DNA of 64,000 bases from Serratia symbiotica (Periphyllus acericola) (lineage in GTDB: Bacteria; Pseudomonadota; Gammaproteobacteria; Enterobacterales; Enterobacteriaceae). Shown here piece by piece: positions 1 to 10,549 of the stretch. A model generated the notes under the pieces. The model saw nothing but the letters and a program-made list of their open reading frames with translations, did no database searches and was not told the DNA's origin. Location: NCBI RefSeq assembly GCF_964019515.1, contig NZ_OZ026452.1, forward strand, positions 1,736,001 through 1,800,000. Direction: 5' to 3'. The first letter of the stretch is position 1, and each line of letters opens with the position of its first letter. The position numbers and the translations under genes were made by a program.

Positions 1-60
1 GAACCCGGCTATCACAGCAGCGATGATGATCGCCAAGAGAATCCGCTTGTTCATTTTCAT
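1..60 (-). CDS. partial unknown gene, N-terminus only (runs off window)
   Basis: An ATG at 60 on the minus strand opens a frame running off the left edge. It reads MKMNKRILLAIIIAAVIAG, a basic start followed by a hydrophobic stretch, so it is either a signal anchor or the first helix of a membrane protein. A purine-rich AGG lies about 8 bases upstream of the ATG. Only 20 residues are visible and I do not recognise the family. Confidence 0.45.
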   Translation of the reverse strand, partial: MKMNKRILLAIIIAAVIAGF

Positions 61-125
61 TGCGTTACCTGAATAATTGCCACCAGAGGTGCCGCAGCAC
101 CTAGGCCAGTGAGGTGGTATAAAGA

Positions 126-1176
126 GGCGTTGTTGAATAAAACGAACATTTGGCTGGCACGCGGATCAGATCACTCTCCTTCTGTCAACATAGCGACATT
201 CCGTGGCCCAGCAAAAGTTCAACATCACCAACTGGAAGGCTTACAACAACGCCCTTACCACTCGGGGTTCACTCACTTGCTGGGGGGATGAAACGGCACT
301 TCACGCCTGGTACTAAGAGGCAAAACCTTTGCGTGGTAGCCAACCACATTATTCCGATATGGCAATCACCAGCGTATTGATGCTGAAACGGATTTTCGGC
401 CTGACACTTCGCGCCCTCCAGGGCTTCATCGACTCCAGTGTCACACTGATCAAAGTGCCGTTGAATTGCCCGGACGACACCTGCATCAGTAAGCGGGCGA
501 AGTCCGGCCATGTCCCGTTTAAAACCGCAACGCCGGGTGAAATTGCGCACCTCGTTATCGACTCTAGCGGGCTCAACGTGTTGGGTAAAGGCGAGTGGAT
601 GGCAAAAAAACACGGTCAGGAAAAACGGCGTATCTGGCGAAAACTGCATTTGGCCGTAGATACAGAAACACATGAGGTCATCTGTGCTGACCTTTCCTTG
701 AGCAATGTCACCGATACCGCAGCCTTCCCAGGTCTCATCCGTCAGAGGTACCGTAAAATCAAAGTCGCCTCGGCGGATCGGGCTTAGGATACGCGAGTGT
801 GTGATGATGAGTTAAGGCGCAAGAGGCTCAGGGCGTTAATACCGCCCAGCAGCGTAGCCCGTTATTGGTCGGCAGACTATGCAGAGCGAAATCAAGCGGT
901 AGCGAACCAGCGCCTTACCAGAGACAACACACGGTGGAAAAGTATCACAGGCTACCACCGACGTTCGATAGCGGCAACAGCGAGGTATAGAGTAAAACAG
1001 CTATTTGGTGGTCACCTGTCGCGGCGAGATTATGATGGGCAAGTTGCAGAGGCGCTGGCCATGATCTGTGCATTAAACAAGATGCCGCTCGCCGGTATGC
1101 TGAAAGTGTACGCCTTGCCTGAAAGCTGCCAATTCACGGGACTCTTTATTCCAAATCCGATTTATTCAACAAAGCC
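126..1176 (+). mobile_element. IS903-like element (IS5 family), copy 1, inactive
   Basis: The element is bounded by imperfect inverted repeats of the type GGC(G/T)TTGTTGAATAAATC and is 1051 bp long. The transposase frame starts at a GTG (gtggcccagcaaaag, near 202) and resembles the 307-aa IS903 transposase. It is broken by TAA at 314-316 and by the family-wide TAG at 785-787. The catalytic Glu in the YHRRSIAE-type motif is GCA (Ala) at 974-976. The flanking 9-mers (gtataaaga and ggttgaggc) do not match, so this copy is not a simple insertion: recombination has joined unrelated DNA across it. Confidence 0.95.
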
Positions 1177-1549
1177 GGTTGAGGCAGAAACTGCGTACCG
1201 AGGTCTGACAACGCTGGAAGTCGTTCCCGATATGCATAACCCGTAAAGCCTGAATGGCAGCGCTTACGGATGGCTTTATCGCCCTACCGGGTGGTATCGG
1301 CACGTTGGAAGAGCTGTTTGAAATTTGGACTTGGGGGCAGATTGGCTATCACAGCAAACCGGTGGGGTTACTGGATGTAGAGGGCTTCGCTTCTATCGTA
1401 AGCTGAATGACTTCATGCGACATGTCGCCCATCAGGGATTTATGCGCCACGATTATCTCGACACTTTGTATATTAGCTAAGCACCGCAAACCTTGCTCTG
1501 TCAGTTTGACGATTATCAGCCAAAGCAATACTATCGCTGGGCAAAATAA
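1177..1549 (+). pseudogene. LOG-family (TIGR00730, lysine-decarboxylase-like) remnant
   Basis: Translating across frames gives the C-terminal half of a LOG-type nucleotide phosphoribohydrolase. It includes the family motif PGGIGTLEE, then [18 protein letters not shown], and later FMRHVAHQGFMRH. The N-terminal half is missing at the IS boundary. There are frameshifts near 1230 and 1390 and an in-frame TAA after LYIS, with the original end probably at 1549. LOG proteins release a base from nucleoside 5'-monophosphates. This copy cannot make an active enzyme. Confidence 0.75.
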
Positions 1550-1647
1550 GTCCATCGCCAGCCAGCGGCAGAGCAGCTGGCTGCGTTACATTTCCCACAA
1601 AACTCTGCTACTATCGCCACACTTTTTTTGTGAAAACGGCACCACTC

Positions 1648-2454
1648 ATGAAGTTTGTCTCTTTTAATATAAATGGATTGCGCGCACGTCCACATCAGTT
1701 GGCAGCAATTATTGAACAACACCAGTCTGATGTTATCAGCTTGCAGGAAACTAAAGTCCACGATGACATGTTCCCATTGGAAGAAGTCAGCCAGTATGGG
1801 TATCACGTATACTATCACGGGCAAAAAGGCCACTACGGCGTTGCACTGCTGACCAAAGAACCACCTTTGGCGGTACGTCGCGGTTTCCCGACAGATCACC
1901 AAGACGCACAGCGCCGCATCATCATGGCCGATCTGGCCACTACGCAGGGTACGCTGACGGTGATCAACGGCTATTTTCCTCAGGGAGAGAGCCGAAACCA
2001 TCCGATCAAATTCCCGGACAAAGCGCGCTTCTATCAGGATTTACAGACTTACCTTGAGCAGCAGCTATCGGTAGATGCGCCGGTATTGGTAATGGGTGAT
2101 ATGAATATCAGCCACAGTGATTTTGATATTGGTATCGGCGAAGAAAGCCGCAAACGTTGGCTGGGCACCGGCAAGTGCTCCTTCCTTCCGGAAGAACGCG
2201 AATGGATGGATCGTCTGCTGAATTGGGGGCTGGTGGATACCTATCGCCACGCTAACCCGACGCGAAACGACGAGTTCTCGTGGTTCGATTACCGTTCCAA
2301 AGGGTTCGAGGACAACCGGGGCTTACGCATCGACCTGCTGCTGGCCAGCCACCCACTGGCGGCGCGCTGCACCTCCAGTGGCATTGACTACCAAATTCGC
2401 AATATGGAGAAACCTTCCGACCATGCGCCAGTCTGGGCGGAATTTGCGCTTTAA
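1648..2454 (+). CDS. xthA: exodeoxyribonuclease III (AP endonuclease)
   Basis: This is a 268-residue protein, the same size as E. coli XthA, and collinear with it. The start at 1648 ([17 protein letters not shown]) is chosen over the GTG at 1630 because it matches the family N-terminus. Catalytic landmarks are present: QETK near residue 34 (metal-binding Glu), GDMNIS near 151-153 (Asp/Asn) and the C-terminal SDHAPVW (Asp-His pair). The enzyme cleaves at abasic sites and removes 3'-blocking groups in base excision repair in the cytoplasm. It looks intact beside a LOG remnant and the convergent topB-ynjH pair. Confidence 0.95.
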   Translation: MKFVSFNINGLRARPHQLAAIIEQHQSDVISLQETKVHDDMFPLEEVSQYGYHVYYHGQKGHYGVALLTKEPPLAVRRGFPTDHQDAQRRIIMADLATTQGTLTVINGYFPQGESRNHPIKFPDKARFYQDLQTYLEQQLSVDAPVLVMGDMNISHSDFDIGIGEESRKRWLGTGKCSFLPEEREWMDRLLNWGLVDTYRHANPTRNDEFSWFDYRSKGFEDNRGLRIDLLLASHPLAARCTSSGIDYQIRNMEKPSDHAPVWAEFAL

Positions 2455-2524
2455 TATTCAGACCCTGCAACCTCCGGGGTTATTAAGCTGTGCCTGTTCC
2501 GCTTTTGGCCGACGATGCCGCTTA

Positions 2525-2821
2525 TCAGTGACATAGTGACCTTTTTAGGTGTACCCAAATTAGGGGATGAGTGCTTACCACGTTGTGATCTCGCGCGCAT
2601 TGCAACATCTCTCCGTCGATTTTAAGCACCGCCACTTCGGAGTAATTCTGCTCCTGATAAATACAACAGCGGTTGCAAGGTTGAACGGCGGTTTTATGCG
2701 CATTTTTGCTACAGATATCTGGAGAAATCGGCAATACCACATCCACATCCTGCCGATTGGCTACGGCTAAACCGGATAACAACCAGGTGCCTACCACCAG
2801 CATCAGTAATCCATGTTTCAT
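2525..2821 (-). CDS. ynjH: YnjH-like DUF1496 secreted protein
   Basis: A 98-residue protein with a hydrophobic signal peptide ([21 protein letters not shown]). The mature part has the cysteine-containing core [21 protein letters not shown], typical of the DUF1496/YnjH family; function is unknown. Its ATG overlaps the TGA of topB (ATGA), so it is translationally coupled as the distal gene of a topB-ynjH unit. The four clustered Cys suggest a disulfide-bonded periplasmic protein, which is inference. Confidence 0.75.
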   Translation of the reverse strand: MKHGLLMLVVGTWLLSGLAVANRQDVDVVLPISPDICSKNAHKTAVQPCNRCCIYQEQNYSEVAVLKIDGEMLQCARDHNVVSTHPLIWVHLKRSLCH

Positions 2822-4740
2822 TTACTCTTCACCTGCGCCTTACCAGCGCTTTTCCTGCGTTTTTTGCTGCCCATTGAAGGCGGCTTTAACCCATTAAATG
2901 CCATACTTGCTCGGCTCTGCTGGGCCTGATAAATCAACGTTTGCAACGTGCTAACCAACGGTTGCATAAAGTCCTTATAGCGGCAAGACTTCTCACTGAT
3001 TTGCGTCAGCGTGGCTTCCCAGTTGGCTGTCATATCAGGGCGTGCAGCGATCTCCGGCAATGAGTTGATCAAAGCGCGACCCGCCTCGCTAGCATAAATA
3101 TAGCGCCCCTTCTTGTACAAAAACGCTCGCTTGAACAGCAATTCTATGATCCCTGCCCGCGTAGCTTCGGTTCCTAAACCATCGGTCGCTCGTAGGATTT
3201 TTTTTAGCACTTTATCCTGCACGAAGCGCGCAATCCCAGTCATCGCAGACAATAAGCTGGCATCGGTGAACGGCCGTGGCGGTTGCGTCTGCCGGTCTAC
3301 CACTTCACCGCGTTCGCATAACAGCGTATCATCCTTCGCCACCACCGGCAGTGGTGCCCCTTCGTGCTCCTCATCGCACTCCTTGCTTCCCAATAGCGCG
3401 CGCCAACCAGCATCTGCCAGAAAACGTGCTTTAGCGACAAATTTACCACCAGAGATATCCAGTTCAATCAGGCATTTGCGGAACATCGCATCCGGACAAA
3501 ACTGCATCAGATACTGCCGAATCACCAACCCGTAAACATTCAACTCATCCTGTTTGAGGTTAACTTTGCTTGCGTGGGCAGTGGGAATAATGGCATGGTG
3601 AGCCTCCACTTTTTTATCGTTCCAACACCGATTTCGGCGTTCAATGTCGATCATTGGCTGCGGGTACATTTCCGGCTGGTGGACGCTGATGGCGTTTAGC
3701 ACCGCATAACGCTCAGCGAAGTGTTCCTCCGGCAAGTAGCGGCAATCGGAACGCGGGTAGGTGATCAGCTTGTAGGTTTCATATAACCGTTGGCAAACAT
3801 TAAGCACCTGCTGAGCGCTGAGGTTATAACGCTTGGCAGCTTCAATTTGCAGTGCCGAAAGCGAAAATGGCAGCGGGGCAGTTTCTGATTCCCGTTTATC
3901 ATTATAGGAAATCACTCGCGCTGGCTGTCCAGCAATACGCTTGACTACATGCTCCGCTAACGGCCGATGCAGTAAGCGCCCCTCTTCGTCTTGATAGGCT
4001 TCACAAGAATCACTGGGCTGCCACAGCGCTACAAAGCGTTCTTCCTTAGGCGTAACAATGTACGCTTTGACTTCAAAAAAGTCCTTCGGCACAAAGTTTT
4101 CTATCTCTTCATCACGCCGCACCACCAGCCCTAATACCGGTGTCTGCACCCTCCCCACCGATAGCACGCCATCGTAGCCAGCATCGCGCCCTAGCAAGGT
4201 ATAGGCGCGGGTCATATTGATCCCGTATAGCCAATCGGCGCGTGAACGCGCCAACGCGGATACACACAGTGGGATAAAATCACGGTTGTCACGCAGACGG
4301 TTAACCGCGCGTTCCACCGCCTGCGGGTTAAGGTCATTAATCAGGCAACGGCGGACGTTCTGGCGTTTTTCCGGCATTAAGTCCAGATAATCCAATACCT
4401 CATCCACCAGCAGTTGCCCCTCGCGATCCGGATCGCCCGAATGCACCACTTCATCGGCCTCAAGCAGCAGTTTTTTGATGATATTGAGTTGTTCGCTGAC
4501 CAAAAGGCGTGGCTGCAACCGCCACTTTTCTGGAATAATGGGCAGATCCGCCAGCGACCAGCGCGCAAAGCTGCTGTCATAGGCATCGGGCTGTGCCTGC
4601 TCCAGCAAGTGACCGATGCACCAAGTCACCACATCATTGTTGCCACAGGCGATAAAGCCATCACCACGGCGATGCGGCTTAGGAAGCACATCGGCAATGG
4701 CGCGCGCTAAACTTGGTTTCTCGGCAATAAAAAGTCGCAT
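2818..4740 (-). CDS. topB: DNA topoisomerase III
   Basis: A 640-residue type IA topoisomerase, slightly shorter than the 653 residues of E. coli TopB. The Toprim domain opens with [16 protein letters not shown] and contains the acidic metal site DPDREGQL near residue 103. The catalytic tyrosine lies in [13 protein letters not shown] near residue 328. The tail is Lys/Arg-rich ([11 protein letters not shown]), as expected for DNA binding. It relaxes negative supercoils and unlinks precatenanes with RecQ-type helicases. The frame is uninterrupted, in contrast to selD upstream. Confidence 0.95.
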   Translation of the reverse strand: MRLFIAEKPSLARAIADVLPKPHRRGDGFIACGNNDVVTWCIGHLLEQAQPDAYDSSFARWSLADLPIIPEKWRLQPRLLVSEQLNIIKKLLLEADEVVHSGDPDREGQLLVDEVLDYLDLMPEKRQNVRRCLINDLNPQAVERAVNRLRDNRDFIPLCVSALARSRADWLYGINMTRAYTLLGRDAGYDGVLSVGRVQTPVLGLVVRRDEEIENFVPKDFFEVKAYIVTPKEERFVALWQPSDSCEAYQDEEGRLLHRPLAEHVVKRIAGQPARVISYNDKRESETAPLPFSLSALQIEAAKRYNLSAQQVLNVCQRLYETYKLITYPRSDCRYLPEEHFAERYAVLNAISVHQPEMYPQPMIDIERRNRCWNDKKVEAHHAIIPTAHASKVNLKQDELNVYGLVIRQYLMQFCPDAMFRKCLIELDISGGKFVAKARFLADAGWRALLGSKECDEEHEGAPLPVVAKDDTLLCERGEVVDRQTQPPRPFTDASLLSAMTGIARFVQDKVLKKILRATDGLGTEATRAGIIELLFKRAFLYKKGRYIYASEAGRALINSLPEIAARPDMTANWEATLTQISEKSCRYKDFMQPLVSTLQTLIYQAQQSRASMAFNGLKPPSMGSKKRRKSAGKAQVKSK

Positions 4741-4923
4741 TATTCACCGTTTTTCTGGCTATACGTCATCAGGAATTCTCTTACTTCAGCATAGTTCCCG
4801 CAGACAACCCTCCACAGGAAGTGATATCGACGGATGGCGGGTCATGCCGGTCATACAGCGGCACTGACCTTGTTATGTGCTAGCCATCTCACAGTCGGAC
4901 GACTCTCAAAATCACCGCTCATA

Positions 4924-5453
4924 CTATTCGACCGTAATCAACGGTTTACCAGCAACCATGGAGTACAATTCGCCGATAGCATCGATTTGAATGCCATGAT
5001 GTTCGGCAATCGACTGCACCTCCTGCACCGCCAGCAGCAAGCCACCGATGGAATGTCCGCCTGCTGGCAGGCGAAACGCCCACCATCAACCACCCGCTGC
5101 GCCAATTCAGGCGGCAACGTGGCGCTCGGCCAACCGAGGATAGCGATCGCCATAATCGGGTTGCCCCCCATGGCGTAGACATCGCTAATGGCGTTGGTAG
5201 TGGCGATGCGACCAAAATCAAACGGATCATCAACGATCGGCATAAAGAAGTCGGTAGTTCTGATGATGCCAACACCATTGCCAATATCATACACCGCTGT
5301 ATCGTCGCGAGTTTCATTACCCACCAGCAGATGCGGATCGATAAGCTTTTCATGCGTGCTGTGCAAAATGGTATCGAGAACTTTCGGTGAGATTTTACAG
5401 CCGCAGCCAGCGCCATGGATGTACTCGGTCAAGCGGATAGCTGACGATGGCAT
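4924..5453 (-). pseudogene. selD: selenophosphate synthetase, internally deleted
   Basis: The first ~143 codons match SelD very closely, including the catalytic Cys motif [19 protein letters not shown] and [17 protein letters not shown]. After ADIPS the frame jumps out of register. The last ~40 codons are recognisable in another frame ([16 protein letters not shown], then GKPLITVE and a stop at 4924-4926). About 150-160 central codons are therefore deleted, including the domain that forms the C-terminal ATP-binding fold. The gene sits at its usual place between topB and ydjA. Loss of SelD would abolish selenocysteine and selenouridine synthesis unless another copy exists. Confidence 0.9.
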
Positions 5454-5561
5454 ATAGCGTACTCCTTTCGATGATCGTCACTCAAGATAACATAGGGTAA
5501 CGCTTGCCGAAGGGATTGATAAGCACAGGCTGTCGATTAACCCGCAGCCTGCACATAGATG

Positions 5562-5580
5562 CGATTTATTCAACAAAGCC
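5562..5580 (+). repeat. solitary IS903-like terminal inverted repeat
   Basis: The 19 bp cgatttattcaacaaagcc equals the right terminus of the IS copies elsewhere in the window. No other IS sequence is attached. It lies exactly where the ydjA homology stops, so it looks like the scar of a vanished element whose loss took the 3' end of ydjA with it. Confidence 0.7.
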
Positions 5581-5998
5581 ACTCAGCCCAAACACCTGTA
5601 CGTAAAATGCCATTAAAACCCTGCGCTAATGCTGCCATTTGCATCGCCTGTACCGCGGAGCCAGCGGATACCACTGGCTCCCAATGCACCACCTTGATCT
5701 CTTTAATACAGTGCGCAATCACAGCAATGATTAAAGGTGCGTGGAACGGTGCCTTACTGGCCTTTTCGATCGCGATTTCGGCCATTTTCGCCTATTATGA
5801 AGCAATTTGTAATAATTGGCTGAAGCGCTCTAGCCCTTGATTCTCAATTATCATAAAATGCCACGGTTGCAGGTTGCCGTGATCGGGTGCACGCAGTCCT
5901 GCATTGATGATATTCTGACGTACTTCCCCCATGGGCGCTGGTGCCGAAAGCCGTGAGGCTGAACGGCGATTCAGTAAAAAAAGATGTAGTGCATCCAT
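5581..5998 (-). pseudogene. ydjA: YdjA nitroreductase, frameshifted and 3'-truncated
   Basis: The start [17 protein letters not shown] and [20 protein letters not shown] match the flavin-binding N-terminus of YdjA. The frame stops near 5795. Homology resumes in another frame with [15 protein letters not shown] and [19 protein letters not shown]. The last ~55 residues are missing at the IS end remnant. YdjA is an FMN-dependent nitroreductase-like oxidoreductase. The order selD-ydjA-sppA is the enterobacterial one. Confidence 0.85.
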
Positions 5999-6158
5999 CA
6001 AAAGCTCATGATAACAATTTTCATTAAGATCACGTTAGCATAGCTCAATGATATGTAACAGCCTCGTCAATGCGGTCCGTGATCGAAGATTTAAAGCGAC
6101 ATTTCTTCATCCGCTCATTAGGATAGCGGAACATTTTTCGACTTTTGTTGGAGAGCAC

Positions 6159-8000
6159 ATGCGCACATTAGGGCAAATTTTTACCAGCACATTTAGGTGG
6201 ACATGGCGTCTGCTGAACTTTATCAGAGAACTAATCCTTAATTTATTTTTGGTGTTACTGCTCCTGGTTGGCGGTGGTATTTATCTGTACTTTCAAAACT
6301 CCACCACTCCGGCCATACCAGAACACGGCGCTCTGCTGGTCGATTTAAGCGGCGTGGTGGTCGATAAACCCTCGATGAACAATAAAGTACGCCAGTGGGG
6401 ACGTGAACTGCTCAGCGCTTCCAGCAACGGACTACAGGAAAACTCATTGTTCGAGCTGGTTAACATTATCCGTAAAGCCAAGGATGACAAAACCATTACC
6501 GGGATGGTATTGCAGTTGAATGACTTTAGCGGTGCTGATCAGCCTTCGCTGCATTATATCGGCAAGGCGCTACGTGAATTCCGTGATAGCGGCAAACCTA
6601 TCATTGCCATCGGCGACAGCTACAGCCAGATGCAGTACTACTTGGCCAGTTACGCCAACAGGATCTATTTGTCACCACAAGGTTCGGTCGATCTGCATGG
6701 TTTCGCCAGCAATAATCTGTACTACAAATCGCTGCTAGAGATGTTCAAAGTTACCTCCCATATTTTCCGCGTTGGAACCTATAAATCGGCGGTTGAGCCG
6801 CTGATACGCGACGATATGTCGCTAGCCGCGCGTGAGGCAGATAGCCGTTGGATCGGTGGTTTGTGGCAAAACTATTTGGATACTGTGGCGGCTAACCGTC
6901 AGCTCACTCCGCAGCAACTGTTCCCCGGAGCCGACAACGTGCTGACTGGTTTGCAGGCAGCAGGCGGCGATACTGCACGCTATGCGCTAGATAACAAGCT
7001 GGTGGATGAACTGGCATCACGCACTGCCATTGAAGACCAGTTGGTGAAAACCTTCGGGTGGAACAAGCGCGCCAATAACTTCAACGCCATCAGCATCTAT
7101 GACTACCAGCCGAAACCGGCCGATGCTCAGGGCGACGAAATCGCCGTGGTATTTGCCAACGGTGCCATCATGGACGGGCAGCAGGCACCTGGTGCTGTGG
7201 GCGGTGATACCACCGCAGCAGAACTACGTCAAGTGCGTCTGGATCCGATTATCAAGGCGGTGGTATTGCGCGTCAATAGCCCAGGCGGCAGCGTCAGCGC
7301 ATCTGAAGTAATCCGCGCCGAACTGGCTGAGATCCGCGCTGCTGGCAAGCCGGTGGTGGTCTCAATGGGTGGCATGGCGGCCTCTGGCGGCTACTGGATA
7401 TCGACGCCAGCTGACTACATCATCGCCAGCACAAGCACTCTAACCGGTTCCATCGGCATTTTCGGCATCATCAATACCTATGAGCGAACGCTGGACAGCA
7501 TCGGCGTGCACACCGACGGCGTGGCAACCTCGCCACTGGCCGATATTACGGCGACCAAAGCCCTGCCACCGACGTTCTCACAGATAATGCAGTTAAGCAT
7601 TGAGCACGGGTATAAGAACTTTATCGTTCTGGTGGCTAAAGCGCGCAAAATGGTACCGCAGCAGGTAGACCAAATTGCTCAGGGACACGTCTGGTTGGGT
7701 AGTGATGCCAAGGCTAACGGGTTAGTTGATCAGTTGGGTGATTTCGACGATGCCGTGAAGAAAGTGGCCGAGCTGGCCAAGCTAAAACAGTGGAAATTGA
7801 ACTGGTTTGTCGATACCCCAAGCTTGACAGAGATGGTACTTAGCCATTTCAGAGGTTCGATTCACGCCATGCTGCCAGCGGCGATACAAGCGATACTGCC
7901 CGCCCCACTCGCATCCGTAGCCATGACAGTGAAAGAACACTACCTGAACGACCCGCAAAACCGCTATGCATTCTGTTTAACCTGCGGAGAAGTCCGCTAA
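6159..8000 (+). CDS. sppA: signal peptide peptidase SppA (protease IV), 67 kDa type
   Basis: A 613-residue protein, against 618 in E. coli. The ATG at 6159 ([21 protein letters not shown]) is chosen because it matches the family start and places the single membrane anchor (about residues 23-43) correctly; the frame extends further upstream without homology. The Lys general base lies in [11 protein letters not shown] (~residue 204). The Ser nucleophile lies in [15 protein letters not shown] (~residue 404). It is a tetrameric inner-membrane protease that degrades cleaved signal peptides on the periplasmic side. Intact, followed by a terminator and ansA. Confidence 0.95.
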   Translation: MRTLGQIFTSTFRWTWRLLNFIRELILNLFLVLLLLVGGGIYLYFQNSTTPAIPEHGALLVDLSGVVVDKPSMNNKVRQWGRELLSASSNGLQENSLFELVNIIRKAKDDKTITGMVLQLNDFSGADQPSLHYIGKALREFRDSGKPIIAIGDSYSQMQYYLASYANRIYLSPQGSVDLHGFASNNLYYKSLLEMFKVTSHIFRVGTYKSAVEPLIRDDMSLAAREADSRWIGGLWQNYLDTVAANRQLTPQQLFPGADNVLTGLQAAGGDTARYALDNKLVDELASRTAIEDQLVKTFGWNKRANNFNAISIYDYQPKPADAQGDEIAVVFANGAIMDGQQAPGAVGGDTTAAELRQVRLDPIIKAVVLRVNSPGGSVSASEVIRAELAEIRAAGKPVVVSMGGMAASGGYWISTPADYIIASTSTLTGSIGIFGIINTYERTLDSIGVHTDGVATSPLADITATKALPPTFSQIMQLSIEHGYKNFIVLVAKARKMVPQQVDQIAQGHVWLGSDAKANGLVDQLGDFDDAVKKVAELAKLKQWKLNWFVDTPSLTEMVLSHFRGSIHAMLPAAIQAILPAPLASVAMTVKEHYLNDPQNRYAFCLTCGEVR

Positions 8001-8014
8001 CAAATAATTCCACG

Positions 8015-8039
8015 GCCCGGCGAACGTCGGGCTTTTTTT
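8015..8039 (+). terminator. rho-independent terminator after sppA
   Basis: GCCCGGC-gaac-GTCGGGC forms a 7-bp stem with one G-T pair, followed by seven T. It lies 14 bases after the sppA stop and separates it from ansA. Confidence 0.85.
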
Positions 8040-8093
8040 CTACCACTACCTCCCTATAATTCAGCCCATCTTATCTCGGTTAAGATAATGACC

Positions 8094-9110
8094 ATGCAAA
8101 AGAAATCCATTTACGTTGCCTATACAGGCGGCACCATTGGCATGCAACGTTCCGCTCAAGGCTATGTCCCCGTTTCTGGCCAGTTGCAGCATCAACTCGC
8201 ACTGATGCCGGAATTCCACCGGCTGGAAATGCCAGATTTCACCATCTGCGAATACATTCCGTTGATCGACTCTTCCGATATGACACCTCAAGATTGGCAA
8301 CACATCGCCGACGATATTAAACAGAATTATGACCGCTACGATGGTTTTGTCATTCTGCACGGCACCGACACCATGGCTTTCACCGCTTCAGCACTATCAT
8401 TCATGTTGGAGAATCTGGCCAAGCCGGTGATCGTGACCGGTTCGCAGATCCCGCTGGCGGAGCTACGCTCCGATGGTCAAACCAATCTGCTCAACGCTCT
8501 GTATCTGGCAGCCAATCATCCGGTGAACGAAGTCTGTCTGTTCTTCAATAACAAACTCTTCCGTGGCAACCGCACCACCAAGGTTCACGCTGATGGTTTC
8601 GATGCGTTCGCTTCTCCCAATTTGCCGCCGCTCTTGGAGGTCGGCATCCATATCCGCCGTATTAACGGCATCGCTAGCCCGACCTGCAACGGCCAACTGA
8701 ATGTGCATGTCATCACACCGCAGCCGATCGGCGTAGTGACCCTTCACCCAGGGATTTCGAACGCGGTAGTGTGCAACTTTTTGCTACAGCCGGTAAAAGC
8801 GTTGATCTTGCGTTCCTATGGCGTAGGTAACGCACCGCAGAAAGCCGAGCTGATAGATGAATTGCGTGATGCGTCCGAGCGCGGCATCGTAGTGATCAAC
8901 CTAACACAGTGCATTTCCGGCAGAGTCAATATGGAAGGGTACGCCACCGGCAATGTACTGGCACATGCGGGAGTGATCAGCGGTTTTGATATGACGGTAG
9001 AGGCCACGTTGACCAAACTGCACTATTTGTTAAGTCAACAGCTGACGTCAGCGCAAATCCGCTGCCAGATGCAGCAGGACCTGCGCGGCGAGCTGAGCAT
9101 TAGCGATTAG
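8094..9110 (+). CDS. ansA: L-asparaginase I (cytoplasmic)
   Basis: Starting at MQKKSIYVAYTGGTIGMQRS the protein is 338 residues, the length of E. coli AnsA. The in-frame ATG six bases upstream (8088) would add only two residues. Both active-site threonine motifs are present: TGGTIG near residue 14 and HGTDTMAF near residue 91. The enzyme hydrolyses asparagine to aspartate and ammonia in the cytoplasm. No frame damage is visible. In E. coli pncA follows; here only a doubtful scar of it remains. Confidence 0.95.
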   Translation: MQKKSIYVAYTGGTIGMQRSAQGYVPVSGQLQHQLALMPEFHRLEMPDFTICEYIPLIDSSDMTPQDWQHIADDIKQNYDRYDGFVILHGTDTMAFTASALSFMLENLAKPVIVTGSQIPLAELRSDGQTNLLNALYLAANHPVNEVCLFFNNKLFRGNRTTKVHADGFDAFASPNLPPLLEVGIHIRRINGIASPTCNGQLNVHVITPQPIGVVTLHPGISNAVVCNFLLQPVKALILRSYGVGNAPQKAELIDELRDASERGIVVINLTQCISGRVNMEGYATGNVLAHAGVISGFDMTVEATLTKLHYLLSQQLTSAQIRCQMQQDLRGELSISD

Positions 9111-9142
9111 CATACGGATAGGAATTGGGGCATCAACCCTTG

Positions 9143-9205
9143 GCGATCGTCGATGGTTGGTTGCGGCATCGATTTACAACCGGTGAACACCGACCATGAC
9201 ATGAC
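9143..9205 (+). pseudogene. pncA: possible pncA (nicotinamidase) C-terminal scar
   Basis: A short stretch reads IVDG in one frame and GCGIDLQPVNTD in the next. This resembles the C-terminal DGCRGVNLQP region of nicotinamidase with a one-base shift. The position directly after ansA is where pncA lies in E. coli. The match is about 15 residues, so the call is tentative. Nothing else in 9206-9391 looks coding. Confidence 0.35.
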
Positions 9206-9391
9206 AGGTTGGGGGATTGGTTACCCTGTCACAATTTATCGCGAGTGATCCCCCAGCTTACGCCTGCATTCTGCTTGCTGACCGGTTAAAGCCATCATTA
9301 CCAGTCAGCACAATATCCTCAGAGTATGACGCAGTTGACAGAAAGTTGAGGTTAATCGCTGACAACACTCCTTATCGCCTTGATCCACGTA

Positions 9392-9664
9392 TTATTGCGG
9401 CTTCAGTTTGACCAGTAGCTCGGCAACAAACTGCTGCTTAAGCTGCTGCTTGCTCTTCATCACCATCTGGCCATTGGTGCCGATGCTCATATGTTGAGGA
9501 TCGATATTGTTTTTCGACTGCCACAGCATCACAGCCTGTAGACTATTTGCTTTCTGCTCTTGCGTCAGTGCTACGCCGTCTGGCCACTTACCCATTTCAA
9601 CCGCCCGTAGCAAACGCTGGTAGATTTCAGGCGTCATCACCGCAATCAAATCTTGCACGTCCAT
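9392..9664 (-). CDS. yeaC: YeaC, DUF1315 family protein
   Basis: A 90-residue protein from the ATG at 9664 (MDVQDLIAVMTPEIYQRL), aligning with YeaC end to end: GKWPDGVALTQEQK, then NGQMVMKSKQQLKQQF. The earlier ATG at 9679 leaves no room for a ribosome site, whereas gagag precedes 9664. Function is unknown. In E. coli it is linked to msrB, as here. Confidence 0.8.
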   Translation of the reverse strand: MDVQDLIAVMTPEIYQRLLRAVEMGKWPDGVALTQEQKANSLQAVMLWQSKNNIDPQHMSIGTNGQMVMKSKQQLKQQFVAELLVKLKPQ

Positions 9665-9731
9665 CAGAACATCTCTCACTTACGGAAGAATAATTAGCTG
9701 AATCGATTTTATTAGTAAAATTCCCACTCAA

Positions 9732-10139
9732 CCGGCATTTTTATCACCGTTTTCATTATCGGTAAAAACTCAGCGAAGCCGAGTTGACGCAGAAGCGCTC
9801 GCCTGTTGGCTGTGGGCCATCGGAGAATACATGCCCAAGATGCGCGTCACAGTAACCACAGCAGATTTCGATACGCTTAATATTACATTAATTATCAACA
9901 AGATAAAGAATTTTATTGTCAGATAGTGGCTGATAAAAACTCGGCCAGACGCAGCCGGAATCATACTTGCTCTCGGAGTAGAGCAACGGCTGATCACAAC
10001 ACAGGCAGTGGTACACACCCTCGCGCTTATTGTGCAGCAATTTACCGGAATATGGGGCCTCGGTGCCTCGCTTTTGAGTCAAATAATATTGGATTTCATT
10101 CAGTACAATGGCCGACTGGTCTGGGGGGTTTTTAGGCAT
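9732..10139 (-). pseudogene. msrB: methionine-R-sulfoxide reductase B, nonsense and frameshift
   Basis: The frame starts [19 protein letters not shown]. It keeps the zinc cysteine pairs (CLCCD and CGYCD) and the catalytic motif RFCVNSASL, but an in-frame TAA (9888-9890) separates the two halves. An extra T in a T-run near the end shifts the frame before the original [12 protein letters not shown] terminus. The usual GCGWPSF is GCVWPSF. MsrB repairs oxidised methionine. Without readthrough the product lacks the catalytic Cys. E. coli has gapA upstream; here the upstream sequence is unrelated. Confidence 0.85.
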
Positions 10140-10189
10140 TTATACCTGTATCTGAATGTGTAAAATTTCAACAAAAAACTATTTATTGT

Positions 10190-10432
10190 AAGAAAGTGAT
10201 GGAACTAGCTGGCCGCACCGAGTGCAACCGCATGGTGAACTTCGAAGGCTCGCCGGAGATGATCGGTCAGTTCGTCGATGTGGAAATTACAGACGTGTGG
10301 GCACACTCACTGCGTGGCACCGTGGTGCGCACCGAACAGCAGATGGATCTGCGCGTTTACGAATCCCCGCAGTCGGTGATCACCCGTACCCGCAAAGAGA
10401 ACGCGTTGGGTGTTGGTATTTACCAGCCTTGA
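10190..10432 (+). pseudogene. miaB: MiaB C-terminal (TRAM domain) remnant
   Basis: About 80 residues match the end of the tRNA methylthiotransferase Mia[33 protein letters not shown] and the terminal [15 protein letters not shown]. The radical-SAM and [4Fe-4S] domains are absent; homology begins abruptly near 10190. The tail is open and could be translated from GTG 10196 or ATG 10199, but the enzyme function is gone. MiaB normally precedes ybeZ, so this is the residual head of the miaB-ybeZ-ybeY-corC-lnt cluster. Confidence 0.8.
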
Positions 10433-10491
10433 CGTGATGGCAGTGTGAACAGGCATCACCGCTCCAGCCATTATCCTTATTGATGATTTTT

Positions 10492-10524
10492 CCGCCGGGC
10501 GCTCACGTCCGGCGGATGTTTTTT
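10492..10524 (+). terminator. rho-independent terminator after miaB remnant
   Basis: CCGCCGG and CCGGCGG pair around a 10-base loop, followed closely by a T-rich run (gttttttctttttt). It lies between the miaB tail and the yjdM/phnA gene. Confidence 0.7.
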
Positions 10525-10549
10525 CTTTTTACATAAGAGACGATATAAT

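Noticed and set aside
785-787. Programmed amber readthrough in the IS transposase
   Set aside because: The same elements also have the catalytic Glu changed to Ala, so readthrough would still give an inactive enzyme. A shared inherited lesion is simpler.
9217-9411. 64-codon frame after ansA
   Set aside because: No family resemblance. It overlaps the yeaC 3' end and follows the possible pncA scar.
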